From assembly GCA_933228675.1 (NCBI GenBank), contig OW121742.1:109062940-109126939 (forward strand): a stretch of 64,000 bases of DNA. The letters are read 5' to 3'. The translations under genes and the position numbers were made by a program. The notes beneath the pieces are model-generated. The model ran no database searches. It saw nothing but the letters and a program-made list of their open reading frames with translations, and was not told the origin of the DNA. Of the stretch, positions 13,421 to 24,992 are shown piece after piece. How positions within the stretch are numbered: the first letter of the stretch is position 1; each line of letters starts with the position of its first letter. Source of the DNA: Stomorhina lunata. Its lineage: Eukaryota; Arthropoda; Insecta; Diptera; Rhiniidae.

Positions 13421-13604
13421 TCTCTAGAAAATTTTTTAGGAAAAAAAAAATTCTCAACAAATTTTTGTCTCAAAAGATTTTTCTACAGAAAATTTTTTGT
13501 CTCTAGAGATTTTTCTATAGAAAAATCTATAATCAAAAGATTATTCGATAGTAAAATTTAGAATAAATTTAGACTAAAATAAGATATTTTATTTTTTTTT
13601 ATTT
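13421..13604. repeat. degenerate palindrome-rich transition zone
   Basis: This short stretch between the box element and the 29-bp array contains imperfect repeats of TTTTTCTATAGAAAA type. One is a perfect 22-bp palindrome at 13507-13528 (arms AGATTTTTCTA and its complement). It shares the CTATAG centre of the 31-bp family although it abuts a 29-bp array. Confidence 0.6.
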
Positions 13605-16140
13605 TATCATTTTCGAAAATTTTCCTATAAAAAGTCAATTTTCGAAAAATTTTCTATAAATAGTCAATTTTCGAAAAATTTCCTATAAATAGTCAATTTT
13701 CGAAAAATTTCCTATAAATAGTCAATTTTCGAAAAATTTCCTATAAATAGTCAATTTTCGAAAAATTTCCTATAAATAGTAAATTTTTGGAAAATTTCCT
13801 ATAAATAGTCAATTTTCGAAAAATTTCCTATAAATAGTCAATTTTCGAAAAATTTCCTATAAATAGTCAATTTTCGAAAAATTTCCTATAAATAGTAAAT
13901 TTTTGAAAAATTTCCTATAAATAGTCAATTTTCGAAAAATTTCCTATAAATAGTCAATTTTCGAAAAATTTCCTATAAATAGTCAATTTTCGAAAAATTT
14001 CCTATAAATAGTCAATTTTCGAAAAATTTCCTATAATTAGTCAATTTTCGAAAAATTTCCTATAAATAGTCAATTTCCGAAAAATTTCCTATAAATAGTC
14101 AATTTTCGAAAAATTTCCTATAAATAGTCAATTTTCGAAAAATTTCCTATAAATAGTCAATTTTCGAAAAATTTCCTATAAATAGTCAATTTTCGAAAAA
14201 TTTCCTATAAATAGTCAATTTTCGAAAAATTTCCTATAAATAGTCAATTTTCGAAAAATTTCCTATAAATAGTCAATTTTTGGAAAATTTCCTATAAATA
14301 GTCAATTTTCGAAAAATTTCCTATAAATAGTCAATTTTCGAAAAATTTCCTATAAATAGTCAATTTTCGAAAAATTTCCTATAAATAGTAAATTTTCGAA
14401 AAATTTCCTATAAATAGTCAATTTTCGAAAAATTTCCTATAAATAGTCAATTTTCGAAAAATTTCCTATAAATAGTCAATTTTCGAAAAATTTCCTATAA
14501 ATAGTCAATTTTCGAAAAATTTCCTATAAATAGTCAATTTTCGAAAAATTTCCTATAAATAGTCAATTTTCGAAAAATTTCCTATAAATAGTCAATTTTC
14601 GAAAAATTTCCTATAAATAGTCAATTTTCGAAAAATTTCCTATAAATAGTCAATTTTCGAAAAATTTCCTATAAATAGTCAATTTTCGAAAAATTTCCTA
14701 TAAATAGTCAATTTTCGAAAAATTTTCGAAAAATTTTTCCTATAAATAGTCAATTTTCGAAAAATTTCCTATAAATAGTCAATTTTCGAAAAATTTCCTA
14801 TAAATAGTCAATTTTCGAAAAATTTCCTATAAATAGTCAATTTTCGAAAAATTTCCTATAAATAGTCAATTTTCGAAAAATTTCCTATAGATAGTCAATT
14901 TTCGAAAAATTTCCTATAAATAGTCAATTTTCGAAAAATTTCCTATAAATAGTCAATTTTCGAAAAATTTTCTATAAATAGTAAATTTTCGAAAAATTTC
15001 CTATAGATAATAAATTTTGAAAAATTTCCTATAAATAGTCAATTTTCGAAAAATTTGCTATAAATAGTTAATTTAAGAAAAATTTGCTATAAATAGTCAA
15101 TTTTCGAAAAATTTCCTATAAATAGTCAATTTTCGAAAAATTTCCTATAAATAGTCAATTTTCGAAAAATTTCCTATAAACAGTCAATTTTCGAAAAATT
15201 TCCTATAAATAGTCAATTTTCGAAAAATTTCCTATAAATAGTCAATTTTAGAAAAATTTCCTATAAATAATGAATTTTCGAAAAATTTCCTATAAATAGT
15301 CAATTTTTGAAAAATTTCCTATAAATAGTAAATTTTCGAAAAATTTCCTAAGATAATAAATTTTGAAAAATTTCCTATAGAAAATAAATTTTGAAAAATT
15401 TTCTATAAATAGTCAATTTTCGAAAAATTTCCTATAAATAGTCAATTTAAGAAAAATTTGCTATAAATAGTAAATTTTCAAAAAATTCCTATAAATAGTC
15501 AATTTTTCGAAAAATTTTCTATAAATAGTCATTTTTCAAAAAATTTCCTATAAATAGTAAATTTTCTAAAAATTTCCTATAAACAGTAAATTTTCGAAAA
15601 ATTTCCTCTAAATAGTCAATTTCTGAAAAATTTCCTATAAATAGTCAATTTTCGAAAAATTTCCTATAAATAGTCAATTTTCGAAAAATTTCCTATAAAT
15701 AGTCAATTTTCAAAAAATTCCTATAAATAGTCAATTTTTCGAAAAATTTTCTATAAATAGTCATTTTTTCAAAAAATTTCCTATAAATAGTAAATTTTCG
15801 AAAAATTTCCTATAAATAGTCAACTTTCAACTTATTTTTTATGAATAATCAATTTTCGAAAAATTTGCTATTAATAGTCAATTTTCAAAAAATTTTCTAT
15901 CAAAAGTCAATTTTCAAAAATCTTTCTATCAATAAATAAACAAATAGTCAATTATCGAAAAACTTCCTGTTAAAAGTCAATTTTCGAAAAATTTCCTATA
16001 AATAGTCAATTTAGAAAAACTTCCTTTTAAAAGTCAATTTTCGAAAATTTTCCTATAAATAGTCAATTTTGGAAAAATTTCCTTTAAATAGTCAATTTTT
16101 GAAAAATTTCCTATAAATAGTAAATTTTGGAAAAATTTTT
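13605..16140 (-). repeat. 29-bp minisatellite array (array 1, reverse)
   Basis: About 87 tandem units of 29 bp. On the plus strand each reads CCTATAAATAGTCAA followed by TTTTCGAAAAATTT. The core TTTTCGAAAA is a perfect 10-bp palindrome. Units are almost identical from about 13680 to 15240, with single-base variants and one partial insertion near 14720. They become divergent from 15340 to 16140. Confidence 0.95.
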
Positions 16141-17005
16141 GCCTGACTTGAAATTTTTCTTTTATATTAAAAAATAACTTTTTCCTTTAATTAATTCTTT
16201 ACTCTTTTATTAATTGTTAATAAATGGCAGATTTGTTCTTTTGGAAAATTGATGTTTAACCACTAAAGAAGTTTTTCCTTTCGGCTGGCAAGAGGAAGAG
16301 AGAAAAACTGTATTTTCCGCTTCATTTAAGTTGTTTGCATTACAACTGATAGTAAAATTGCAAATTAAATGTTCATTTCAGATACGAAGTATTATAAATG
16401 CACCCAGTAGTTGCAGTTGTAGTAATGTTCATTTTCAATGAATGAATCCAGAGTAGAATTCTTATATTTATTTCTTTATTACCATTTGTTTTTGAGTTTC
16501 AAGCATTTTCCACTTTATTCCACTTTTATCTGCTCGGCATTGAGTGCATTTAACAAAACAAGTGGAAAATGGTTTTATTACAGTCAGTCAATAAGGATTT
16601 TAAAATGAACACCAACACACACACACGCACACACACAAACAGGATGCCCAACAAGACAACAATAACAATAGCAGCAGAAATAGAAACTACAACAATTGCA
16701 GCTGTAGTTGTAATAGAACTATTAACCACAATGTTTTATGGGAGGAAGAACTAGTTGTTAATGTTGTTGCAAATAGGAAACGGAAATAATCATTCATTTA
16801 TTGCTAAATTGTAACAACTAAAAGGGAAAAGATAAACGAGTTTAATATGATTTCAGATTGGCAGTTTCGTTTACATTAACTGAGAAAGGAATCTAAAATG
16901 AATTAAGAATGAATTGAAAATTTAATATAATAAAATTTCTTTGGAAATATGAAATAATGAACATTAAAAATAAAGTTTAGTTTTGAGCTTTAAAATGTTG
17001 AAAAT
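16141..17005. other. unique spacer between inverted 29-bp arrays, with a CA microsatellite
   Basis: Moderately complex sequence flanked by 29-bp arrays of opposite orientation. It holds a short (CA)n tract at about 16616-16638 and CAA/ACA-rich DNA to about 16700. The 61-codon frame at 16569-16754 comes from this low-complexity sequence (threonine-rich, then Ala/Ile/Glu) and is not supported as a gene. Confidence 0.6.
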
Positions 17006-19430
17006 TAACTATTTATAAAAATTTTTTCGAAAATTGACTATTTATAGGAAATTTTTCGAAAATTAACTATTTATAGGGAATTTTTCGAATATTGACTTTT
17101 TAAAGGAAATTTTTCGAAAATTTACTATTAATATAAAATTTTTTGAAAATCTACTATTTATAGGAAATTTTCCGAAAATTGACAATTTATAGGAAAATTT
17201 TTCAAAATTGACAATTTATAGGAAATTTTTCGAAAATTGACTATTTATAGGAAATTTTTCGAATATTGACTTTTGATAGGAAATTTTTCGAAAAATGACT
17301 ATTTATAGGAAATTTTTCGAAAATTGACTATTTATAGGAAATTTTTAGAAAATTTACTTTTGGTAGGAAATTTTTCGAAAATTGACTATTTATAGGAAAT
17401 TTTTCGAAAATTTACGTTTGGTAGAAAATTTTTCGAAAATTGACTATTTATAAGAATTTTTTCGAAAATTGACTATTTATTGGAAATTTTTCGAAAATTG
17501 ACTATTTATAAAAAATTTTTCGAAAATTTACTATTTATAGGAATTTTTTCGAAAATTGACTATCTATAGGAAATTTTTTCGAAAATTTACTTTTGGTAGG
17601 AAATTTTTCGAAAATTAACTATTTATAGGGAATTTTTCGAATATTGACTTTTTATAGAAAATTTTTCGAAAATTGACTATTTATAGGAAATTTTTCGAAA
17701 ATTGACTATTTATAGGAAATTTTTTGAAAATTGACTATTTATAGGAAATTTTTTAAAAATTGACTATTTATAGGACATTTTTCGAAAATTGACTATTTAT
17801 AGGAAATTTTTCGAAAATGGCCTATTTATAAAAAATTTTTCGAAAATTGACTATTTATAGGAAATTTCTTAAAAACTGACTTTTTATAGGAAATTTTTTG
17901 AAAATTGACTATTTATAGGACATTTTTCGAAAATTGACTATTTATAGGAAATTTTTCGAAAATTGACTATTTATAGGAAATTTTTCGAAAATTGACTATT
18001 TATAGGAAATTTTTTAAAAATTGACTATTTATAGGAAATTTTTCGAAAATTGACTATTTATAGGAAATTTTTTGAAAATTGACTATTTATAGGACATTTT
18101 TCGAAAATTGACTATTTAAAGGAAATTTTTCGAAAATTGACTATTTATAAGAAATTTTTCGAAAATTGACTATTTATAGGAAATTTTTCGAAAATTGACT
18201 ATTTATAGGAAATTTTTCGAAAATTGACTATTTATAGGAAATTTTTTAAAAATTGACTATTTATAGGACATTTTTCGAAAATTGACTATTTATAGGAAAT
18301 TTTTCGAAAATGGCCTATTTATAAAAAATATTTCGAAAATTGACTATTTATAGGAAATTTCTTAAAAACTGACTTTTTATAGGAAATTTTTTGAAAATTG
18401 ACTATTTATAGGACATTTTTCAAAAATTGACTATTTATAGGAAATTTTTCGAAAATTGACTATATATAGGAAATTTTTCGAAAATTGACTATTTATAGGA
18501 AATTTTTCGAAAATTGTCTATTTATTGGAAATTTTTCGAAAAATGATTATTTATAAAAAATTTTTCGAAAATTTACTATTTATAGGAAATTTTTCGAAAA
18601 TTGACTATTTATAGGAAAATTTTCGAAAATTGACTATTTATAGGAAATTTTTCCAAAATTGACTATTTATAGGAAATTTTTCGAAAATTGACTTTTGATA
18701 GGAAATTTTTCGAAAATTGACTATTTGTAATCAATTTTCGAAAATTTACTATTTTTAGGAAGATTTTCGAAAATTGACTATTTTTAGCAAATTTTTCGAA
18801 AATTGACTGTTTATAGGAAATTTTTCAAAAATTTACTGTTTATAGGGAATTTTTCGAAAATTGACCATTTATAGAAAATTTTTAGAAAATTGATTATTTA
18901 TAGGAAATTTTTCGACAATTTACTATTTATAGGAAATTTTTCGAAAATTTACTATTTATATAAAATTTTTTGAAAATTAACTATTTATAGGAAATTTTCC
19001 TAAAATTGACTATTTATAGGAAAATTTTCCAAAATTGACTATTTATAGGAAATTTTTCAAAAATTTACTGTTTATAGGGAATTTTTCGAAAATTGACTGT
19101 TTGTATGGAATTTTTCGAAAATTGACCATTTATAGAAAATTTTTAGAAAATTGATTATTTATAGGAAATTTTTCGAAAATTTACTATTTATAGGAAATTT
19201 TTCGAAAATTCTCTATTTATAAAAATTTTTTGGAAAATTAACTATTTATAGGTCATTTTTCGAAAATTTACTTTTTATAGGAAATTTTTAAAAATTGACC
19301 TTTTATAGGAAATTTTTTAAAAATTACATTTCAAATTAAATTTTTCAAAAATTAGGTTTTTATTGGAAATTTTTCGAAAATTTTTCTTTTTATAGGAAAT
19401 TTTTGGAAAATTTACTTTTTATGGGAAATG
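17006..19430 (+). repeat. 29-bp minisatellite array (array 2, forward)
   Basis: About 83 units with plus-strand form TTGACTATTTATAGGAAA followed by TTTTTCGAAAA, the reverse complement of the array at 13605-16140. It is more heterogeneous than that array. Variants include TTTTTTAAAAATT in place of TTTTTCGAAAATT and ACTTTTGGTAGG in place of ACTATTTATAGG. A block of roughly 450 bp recurs inside it: GGCCTATTTATAAAAAAT followed by a CTTAAAAACTGAC unit occurs at about 17819 and again at about 18310. Confidence 0.93.
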
Positions 19431-19660
19431 AACATTTTCTAAAAAAATCGTCTTTTAAAGTAGATTAATCGAGCAAAATTTGGTTTTGATATCTTGAGAG
19501 ATTTAAGAGTTATAGCATTTTTCATTTTTTGTACACTGTAACGTATGATTGATATTAATTATAAGGAAAATTTTTCAAAAATTTTTTTAAAATAGTTAGA
19601 GTCAAATAAAAAAATTTTAAACAAAAATTGAAATTAAAAAACACTTTAAGTAAAGAAAAT
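19431..19660 (-). repeat. box element, reverse, abutting the 29-bp array
   Basis: The order on the plus strand is block C (GAGAGATTTAAGAGTTATAG, about 19495-19515), box CGTATGATTGATATTAA (19542-19558), then block A (AAAAATTGAAATTAAAAAAC, about 19623-19643). This is the full three-block arrangement. It starts within tens of bases of the last 29-bp unit. Confidence 0.82.
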
Positions 19661-20559
19661 TTCTAAATATTCGATATCTTAACTTACTTTAGGATGATTA
19701 AAAATTACTTAAGAACGTTTTTGTGAAATATAACTTTTAAATTTTTTTCCATTTCCTTGAAATTTGTAATACGTTGCAGGTAAATATTTACTATTTCTTA
19801 TTTCATATCATGTTTGTTACTCTGTTCATGATATTATATCTCTTTACATCAAGACATCAAGGCTTTATTAAAGTGATTACTTTTAGTTTCTTCTGTATCT
19901 TTTTTTGTAACTTTCCAACATATGTAAAGTTTTTCATTTCATTTTCCTTTAATAAACAACTGTGTCATGTATTAAAATTGCTTCTTGTTTGTTTTTCCTT
20001 GATGCAATTTTTCTTTAGGAAAAACTTTTTGTTTATGACGGTGTTAAATATTTAAAGAATTTAATACTTTTTCTTTCATTTTTGTTTATATTTTTTTTGT
20101 TATGCAAAAAATTCTGGGAGGGTGGTAAAATAATGTAACTGTTGAACTCTGAAATACTGACATGTTTAAGTGGAAAATTGTTGCACTTGCTGCAAATAAT
20201 ATACAAGAAATTTTTTATGTATGAGCTCAACGTTAAGACACATATGTTCTCAAACACATATTCTCGGGAATGTGTTAAGTCTTAGGGTATAAAGGGAAAG
20301 AATGGCGTTTTTTAAAACACATGCTTAAGGATGAAAGTTTTGCACTTGAGTTGAAAGTTTTTCTTTCTTTTCATATGATTTCTTATTCTTTCGCATTTTT
20401 TTAGAATTTCTGAGAGCAAAATAATTTTAGCTTTTTTCTTATGCTTTTACTAGAATAAGGAAGTAAAAGTTGATATGTTAAAATAATAAAAATGAAAATT
20501 TTATGCTGAAAAAAATAAAGTCTTAACTTTGTTATGTAAATTTAAGGTTTTGAAATTTT
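19661..20559. other. unique spacer
   Basis: AT-rich unique DNA. A 93-codon plus-strand frame (19774-20055) is rich in Phe, Leu and Ile, as expected from T-rich DNA, and a 74-codon minus-strand frame overlaps its end (20033-20257). Neither has a recognisable domain, so neither is called. Confidence 0.5.
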
Positions 20560-20661
20560 TTTATAAATTTTAAATTTAAACCAAATTTTCTACTAAACAT
20601 AAGGATTGATTATGTTGAATTTTATTTTGAAATCTCTAAGGGTTTTCAAGTTATAGCTATT
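20560..20661 (-). repeat. block C of a reverse box element
   Basis: Contains TTTTGAAATCTCTAAGGG followed by TTTTCAAGTTATAG. This is block C of the box element whose box lies at 20683-20699 inside the adjoining duplication. Confidence 0.7.
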
Positions 20662-21448
20662 TTTATATTTGAAATACCCGGGCGTATGATTAATATTAAT
20701 TGGAATATAAAATTTTTTAAAAATTTCTTTTATATATAAAGAGTAAATTTTTAGGAATTTTAATAAAAACTCAAATTCAAAAACATTTTGAAATATTTAG
20801 TTAACCAAGTTCTTATGTTAAAATAGTAAAAATTAAAATTTTTTCATTAAAAGTAAAAATTCTTAACTTTGTTAGTAAAATTTAGGGGTTTAAATATTTT
20901 TCATAAATTTTAGATTTTAGTTAAAAATTCCACTAAACATAAAGATTTATTGTATAGAATTTCGTTTTGAAATCTTTAAGAGTTTTCAAGTTATAGCTAT
21001 TTTTACATATGATACGCCCTGGCGTATGATTAATTTTAAATGAAAAGGAAAAATTAAAAAAAATATTTTTCAAATATAAGGACTTTAGTTTTAAAAATTG
21101 TATTAAAAACTCAAATTCAATCACATTTTAAAGTATTTCAAATAAATTATTTAGGTAATCTTAGTTTTTTCTATTCAAGTTAAAAATATATTTGAAATGA
21201 AATAAAAAATTTGGAAAAAAATTTATTTATAGAAAATATTATGAAAATTTACTATTTATAGCAAATTTTTCAAAAATTTATTATTTATAGCAATTTTTTT
21301 CAAAAATTTACCATTTACAGGAAATTTTTCGAAAATTGACTATTTTTAGGAAATTTTGAAAAAATCTAATATTAATAGAAATTTTTCAAAAATTTACTTT
21401 TTATAGGAAATTTTGAAAAAATTGACTATTTATAGAAATTTTTCAAAA
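20662..21448 (-). repeat. 787-bp tandem duplication, copy 1
   Basis: Carries two reverse boxes (20683-20699, and 21023-21039 with the variant CGTATGATTAATTTTAA), their blocks A and C, and then seven or so degenerate 29-bp minisatellite units from about 21215 to 21448. The following 787 bases repeat it with no difference that I noticed. A 63-codon minus-strand frame (20933-21124) exists only because block A and block C happen to be open there. Confidence 0.92.
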
Positions 21449-22235
21449 TTTATATTTGAAATACCCGGGCGTATGATTAATATTAATTGGAATATAAAAT
21501 TTTTTAAAAATTTCTTTTATATATAAAGAGTAAATTTTTAGGAATTTTAATAAAAACTCAAATTCAAAAACATTTTGAAATATTTAGTTAACCAAGTTCT
21601 TATGTTAAAATAGTAAAAATTAAAATTTTTTCATTAAAAGTAAAAATTCTTAACTTTGTTAGTAAAATTTAGGGGTTTAAATATTTTTCATAAATTTTAG
21701 ATTTTAGTTAAAAATTCCACTAAACATAAAGATTTATTGTATAGAATTTCGTTTTGAAATCTTTAAGAGTTTTCAAGTTATAGCTATTTTTACATATGAT
21801 ACGCCCTGGCGTATGATTAATTTTAAATGAAAAGGAAAAATTAAAAAAAATATTTTTCAAATATAAGGACTTTAGTTTTAAAAATTGTATTAAAAACTCA
21901 AATTCAATCACATTTTAAAGTATTTCAAATAAATTATTTAGGTAATCTTAGTTTTTTCTATTCAAGTTAAAAATATATTTGAAATGAAATAAAAAATTTG
22001 GAAAAAAATTTATTTATAGAAAATATTATGAAAATTTACTATTTATAGCAAATTTTTCAAAAATTTATTATTTATAGCAATTTTTTTCAAAAATTTACCA
22101 TTTACAGGAAATTTTTCGAAAATTGACTATTTTTAGGAAATTTTGAAAAAATCTAATATTAATAGAAATTTTTCAAAAATTTACTTTTTATAGGAAATTT
22201 TGAAAAAATTGACTATTTATAGAAATTTTTCAAAA
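21449..22235 (-). repeat. 787-bp tandem duplication, copy 2
   Basis: A direct repeat of 20662-21448 at an offset of 787 bp, with boxes at 21470-21486 and 21810-21826. The copies look identical over their whole length, so the event is either very recent or an assembly duplication. The junction falls inside a 29-bp unit (TTTCAAAATTTATATTTG), which identifies copy 1 as ending mid-unit. Confidence 0.92.
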
Positions 22236-22854
22236 ATTTACTATTTAAAAGAAATTTTTCGAAAATGGACTATTTAAGGGAAATTTTTCGAAAATTAACT
22301 ATTTATAGGAAATTTTTCGAAAATTTGCTATTTATAGGAAGTTTTCCGAAAATTTACCATTTATAGGAAATTTTTAAAAAATTGACCATTTATAGAAATT
22401 TTTCGAAAATTGACTATTTATTGGAAATTTTTCGAAAATTGACTATTTATAGGAAATTTTTCAAAAATTTACTATTTATAGAATTTTTTTCGAAAATTGA
22501 CTATTTATAGAAATTTTTTCTAAAATCTGCTATTTATAGGAAATTTTTCGAAAATTGACTATTTATAGGAAATTTTTTGAAAATTGACTATTTACAGAAA
22601 TTTTTCGAAAATTAACTAATTATAGGAAATTTTTTGAAAATTGACTTTCGATGAGAAGTTTTTGGAAAATTGACTATTTATAGAAAATATTTCGAAAATT
22701 TACTGTTTACAGGAAATTTACTATTTATAGGAAATTTTTTGAAACTTATCTTTTGGTAGGAAGTTTTTCGAAAATTGACTATTTATAGAAAATTTTTCAA
22801 AAACTGACTATTTCGAAAATTGACTATTTACAGGAAATTTAATTAAAAATTTAA
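22236..22854 (+). repeat. degenerate 29-bp minisatellite tract
   Basis: About 20 forward units of the TATTTATAGGAAATTTTTCG type, strongly diverged from one another. They continue the tail of the 787-bp block. The order of variant units here (for example the TCGATGAGAAGTTTTTGG unit at about 22647) recurs in the composite repeats that follow. Confidence 0.85.
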
Positions 22855-23880
22855 TTAAAAAGGAAAAATTTCAAAAATCATTTTTAGATATAATTATTTA
22901 AATTTTGAAAAATTTTAGTAAAAACTCAAATTCAAAAACATTTTGAAGTATTTAAAATAAATTATTTGGGTAACCCTAGTTTTACAGGAAATTTTTCGAA
23001 GATTGACTATTTTTAGGAAATTTTGAAAAAATCGAATATTAATAGAAATATTTCAAAAATTTACTATTTTTAAGAAATTTTTCGAAAATGGACTATTTAA
23101 TGGAAATTTTTCGAAAATTAACTATTTATAGGAAATTTTTCGAAAATTTGCTATTTATAGGAAGTTTTCCGAAAATTTACCATTTATAGGAAATTTTTAA
23201 AAAATTGACCATTTATAGAAATTTTTCGAAAATTGACTATTTATTGGAAATTTTACGAAAATTGACTATTTATAGGAAATTTTTCAAAAATTTACTATTT
23301 ATAGAATTTTTTTCGAAAATTGACTATTTATAGAAATTTTTTCTAAAATCTGCTATTTATAGGAAATTTTTTGAAAATTGACTATTTACAGAAATTTTTC
23401 GAAAATTAACTAATTATAGGAAATTTTTTGAAAATTGACTTTCGATGAGAAGTTTTTGGAAAATTGACTATTTATAGAAAATATTTCGAAAATTTACTGT
23501 TTATAGGAAATTTACTATTTATAGGAAATTTTTTGAAACTTATCTTTTGGTAGGAAGTTTTTCGAAAATTGACTATTTATAGAAAATTTTTCAAAAACTG
23601 ACTATTTCGAAAATTGACTATTTACAGGAAATTTTTCGAAAAGTAAAAGTTGATATGTTCAAATAATAAAAATATAAATTTTATGCTGAAAAAAATAAAG
23701 TCTTAGCTTTGTTAGTAAAATTTAAGGGTTTAAAAAATTTCCATAAATTTTAGATTTTAATCAAAAATTTCAAAATACATAAAGATTCATTTTCTAGAAT
23801 TTCGTTTTGAAATCTTTAAGGGTTTTCAAGTTATAGGTATTTGAAAATATGATGACCCCTGACGTATGACTGATATTAAT
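22855..23880 (-). repeat. composite higher-order repeat, copy 1 (~1025 bp)
   Basis: The order is block A (AAAAACTCAAATTCAAAAAC at about 22920), about 22 degenerate 29-bp units, a unique-looking link containing AAAAGTTGATATGTTC, block C (TTTAAGGGTTTTCAAGTTAT at about 23816), and box CGTATGACTGATATTAA (23863-23879). It is about 85 bp shorter than the next copy because two 29-bp segments are missing. Confidence 0.88.
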
Positions 23881-24992
23881 TAAAAAGGAAAAATTTCAAA
23901 AATCATTTTTAGATATAATTATTTAAATTTTGAAAAATTTTTAGTAAAAACTCAAATTCAAAAACATTTTGAAGTATTTAAAATAAATTATTTGGGTAAC
24001 CCTAGTTTTACAGGAAATTTTTCGAAGATTGACTATTTTTAGGAAATTTTGAAAAAATCGAATATTAATAGAAATTTTTCAAAAATTTACTATTTATAGG
24101 AAATTTTGAAAAAATTGACTATTTATAGAAATTTTTAAAAAATTTACTATTTATAAGAAATTTTTCGAAAATGGACTATTTAATGGAAATTTTTCGAAAA
24201 TTAACTATTTATAGGAAATTTTTCGAAAATTTGCTATTTATAGGAAGTTTTCCGAAAATTTACCATTTATAGGAAATTTTTAAAAAATTGACCATTTATA
24301 GAAATTTTTCGAAAATTGACTATTTATTGGAAATTTTTCGAAAATTGACTATTTATAGGAAATTTTTCAAAAATTTACTATTTATAGAATTTTTTTCGAA
24401 AATTGACTATTTATAGAAATTTTTTCTAAAATCTGCTGTTTATAGGAAATTTTTCGAAAATTGACTATTTATAGGAAATTTTTTGAAAATTGACTATTTA
24501 CAGAAATTTTTCGAAAATTAACTAATTATAGGAAATTTTTTGAAAATTGACTTTCGATGAGAAGTTTTTGGAAAATTGACTATTTATAGAAAATATTTCG
24601 AAAATTTACTGTTTATAGGAAATTTACTATTTATAGGAAATTTTTTGAAACTTATCTTTTGGTAGGAAGTTTTTCGAAAATTGACTATTTATAGAAAATT
24701 TTTCAAAAACTGACTATTTCGAAAATTGACTATTTACAGGAAATTTTTCGAAAAGTAAAAGTTGATATGTTCAAATAATAAAAATATAAATTTTATGCTG
24801 AAAAAAATAAAGTCTTAGCTTTGTTAGTAAAATTTAAGGGTTTAAAAAATTTCCATAAATTTTAGATTTTAATCAAAAATTTCAAAATACATAAAGATTC
24901 ATTTTCTAGAATTTCGTTTTGAAATCTTTAAGGGTTTTCAAGTTATAGGTATTTGAAAATATGATGACCCCTGACGTATGACTGATATTAAT
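23881..24992 (-). repeat. composite higher-order repeat, copy 2 (~1112 bp)
   Basis: Has the same order of parts as copy 1, ending with the box at 24975-24991. Variant 29-bp units occur in the same order in each copy, so the whole block of box element plus minisatellite was amplified as one unit. Confidence 0.9.

Noticed and set aside
13605..16140. CRISPR array
   Set aside because: The 29-bp repeats are contiguous with no unique spacers, and the context is eukaryotic.
16569..16754. 61-codon frame in the island between 29-bp arrays
   Set aside because: Its codons come from a CA microsatellite and CAA/ACA-rich low-complexity DNA.
19774..20055. 93-codon hydrophobic frame as a small membrane protein
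   Set aside because: Phe/Leu/Ile richness is expected from T-rich DNA, an overlapping opposite frame exists, and there is no recognisable domain or splice context.
20933..21911. Two identical 63-codon minus-strand frames (20933-21124 and 21720-21911) as a duplicated gene
   Set aside because: They are identical because the 787-bp satellite block is duplicated. The frames run across blocks A and C of the box element.
23840..23885. C/D-box snoRNA signals (ATGATGA then CTGA) around the box in the composite repeats
   Set aside because: They are only about 17 bases apart, far shorter than a C/D snoRNA body. There is no terminal stem, and other box copies lack the ATGATGA.
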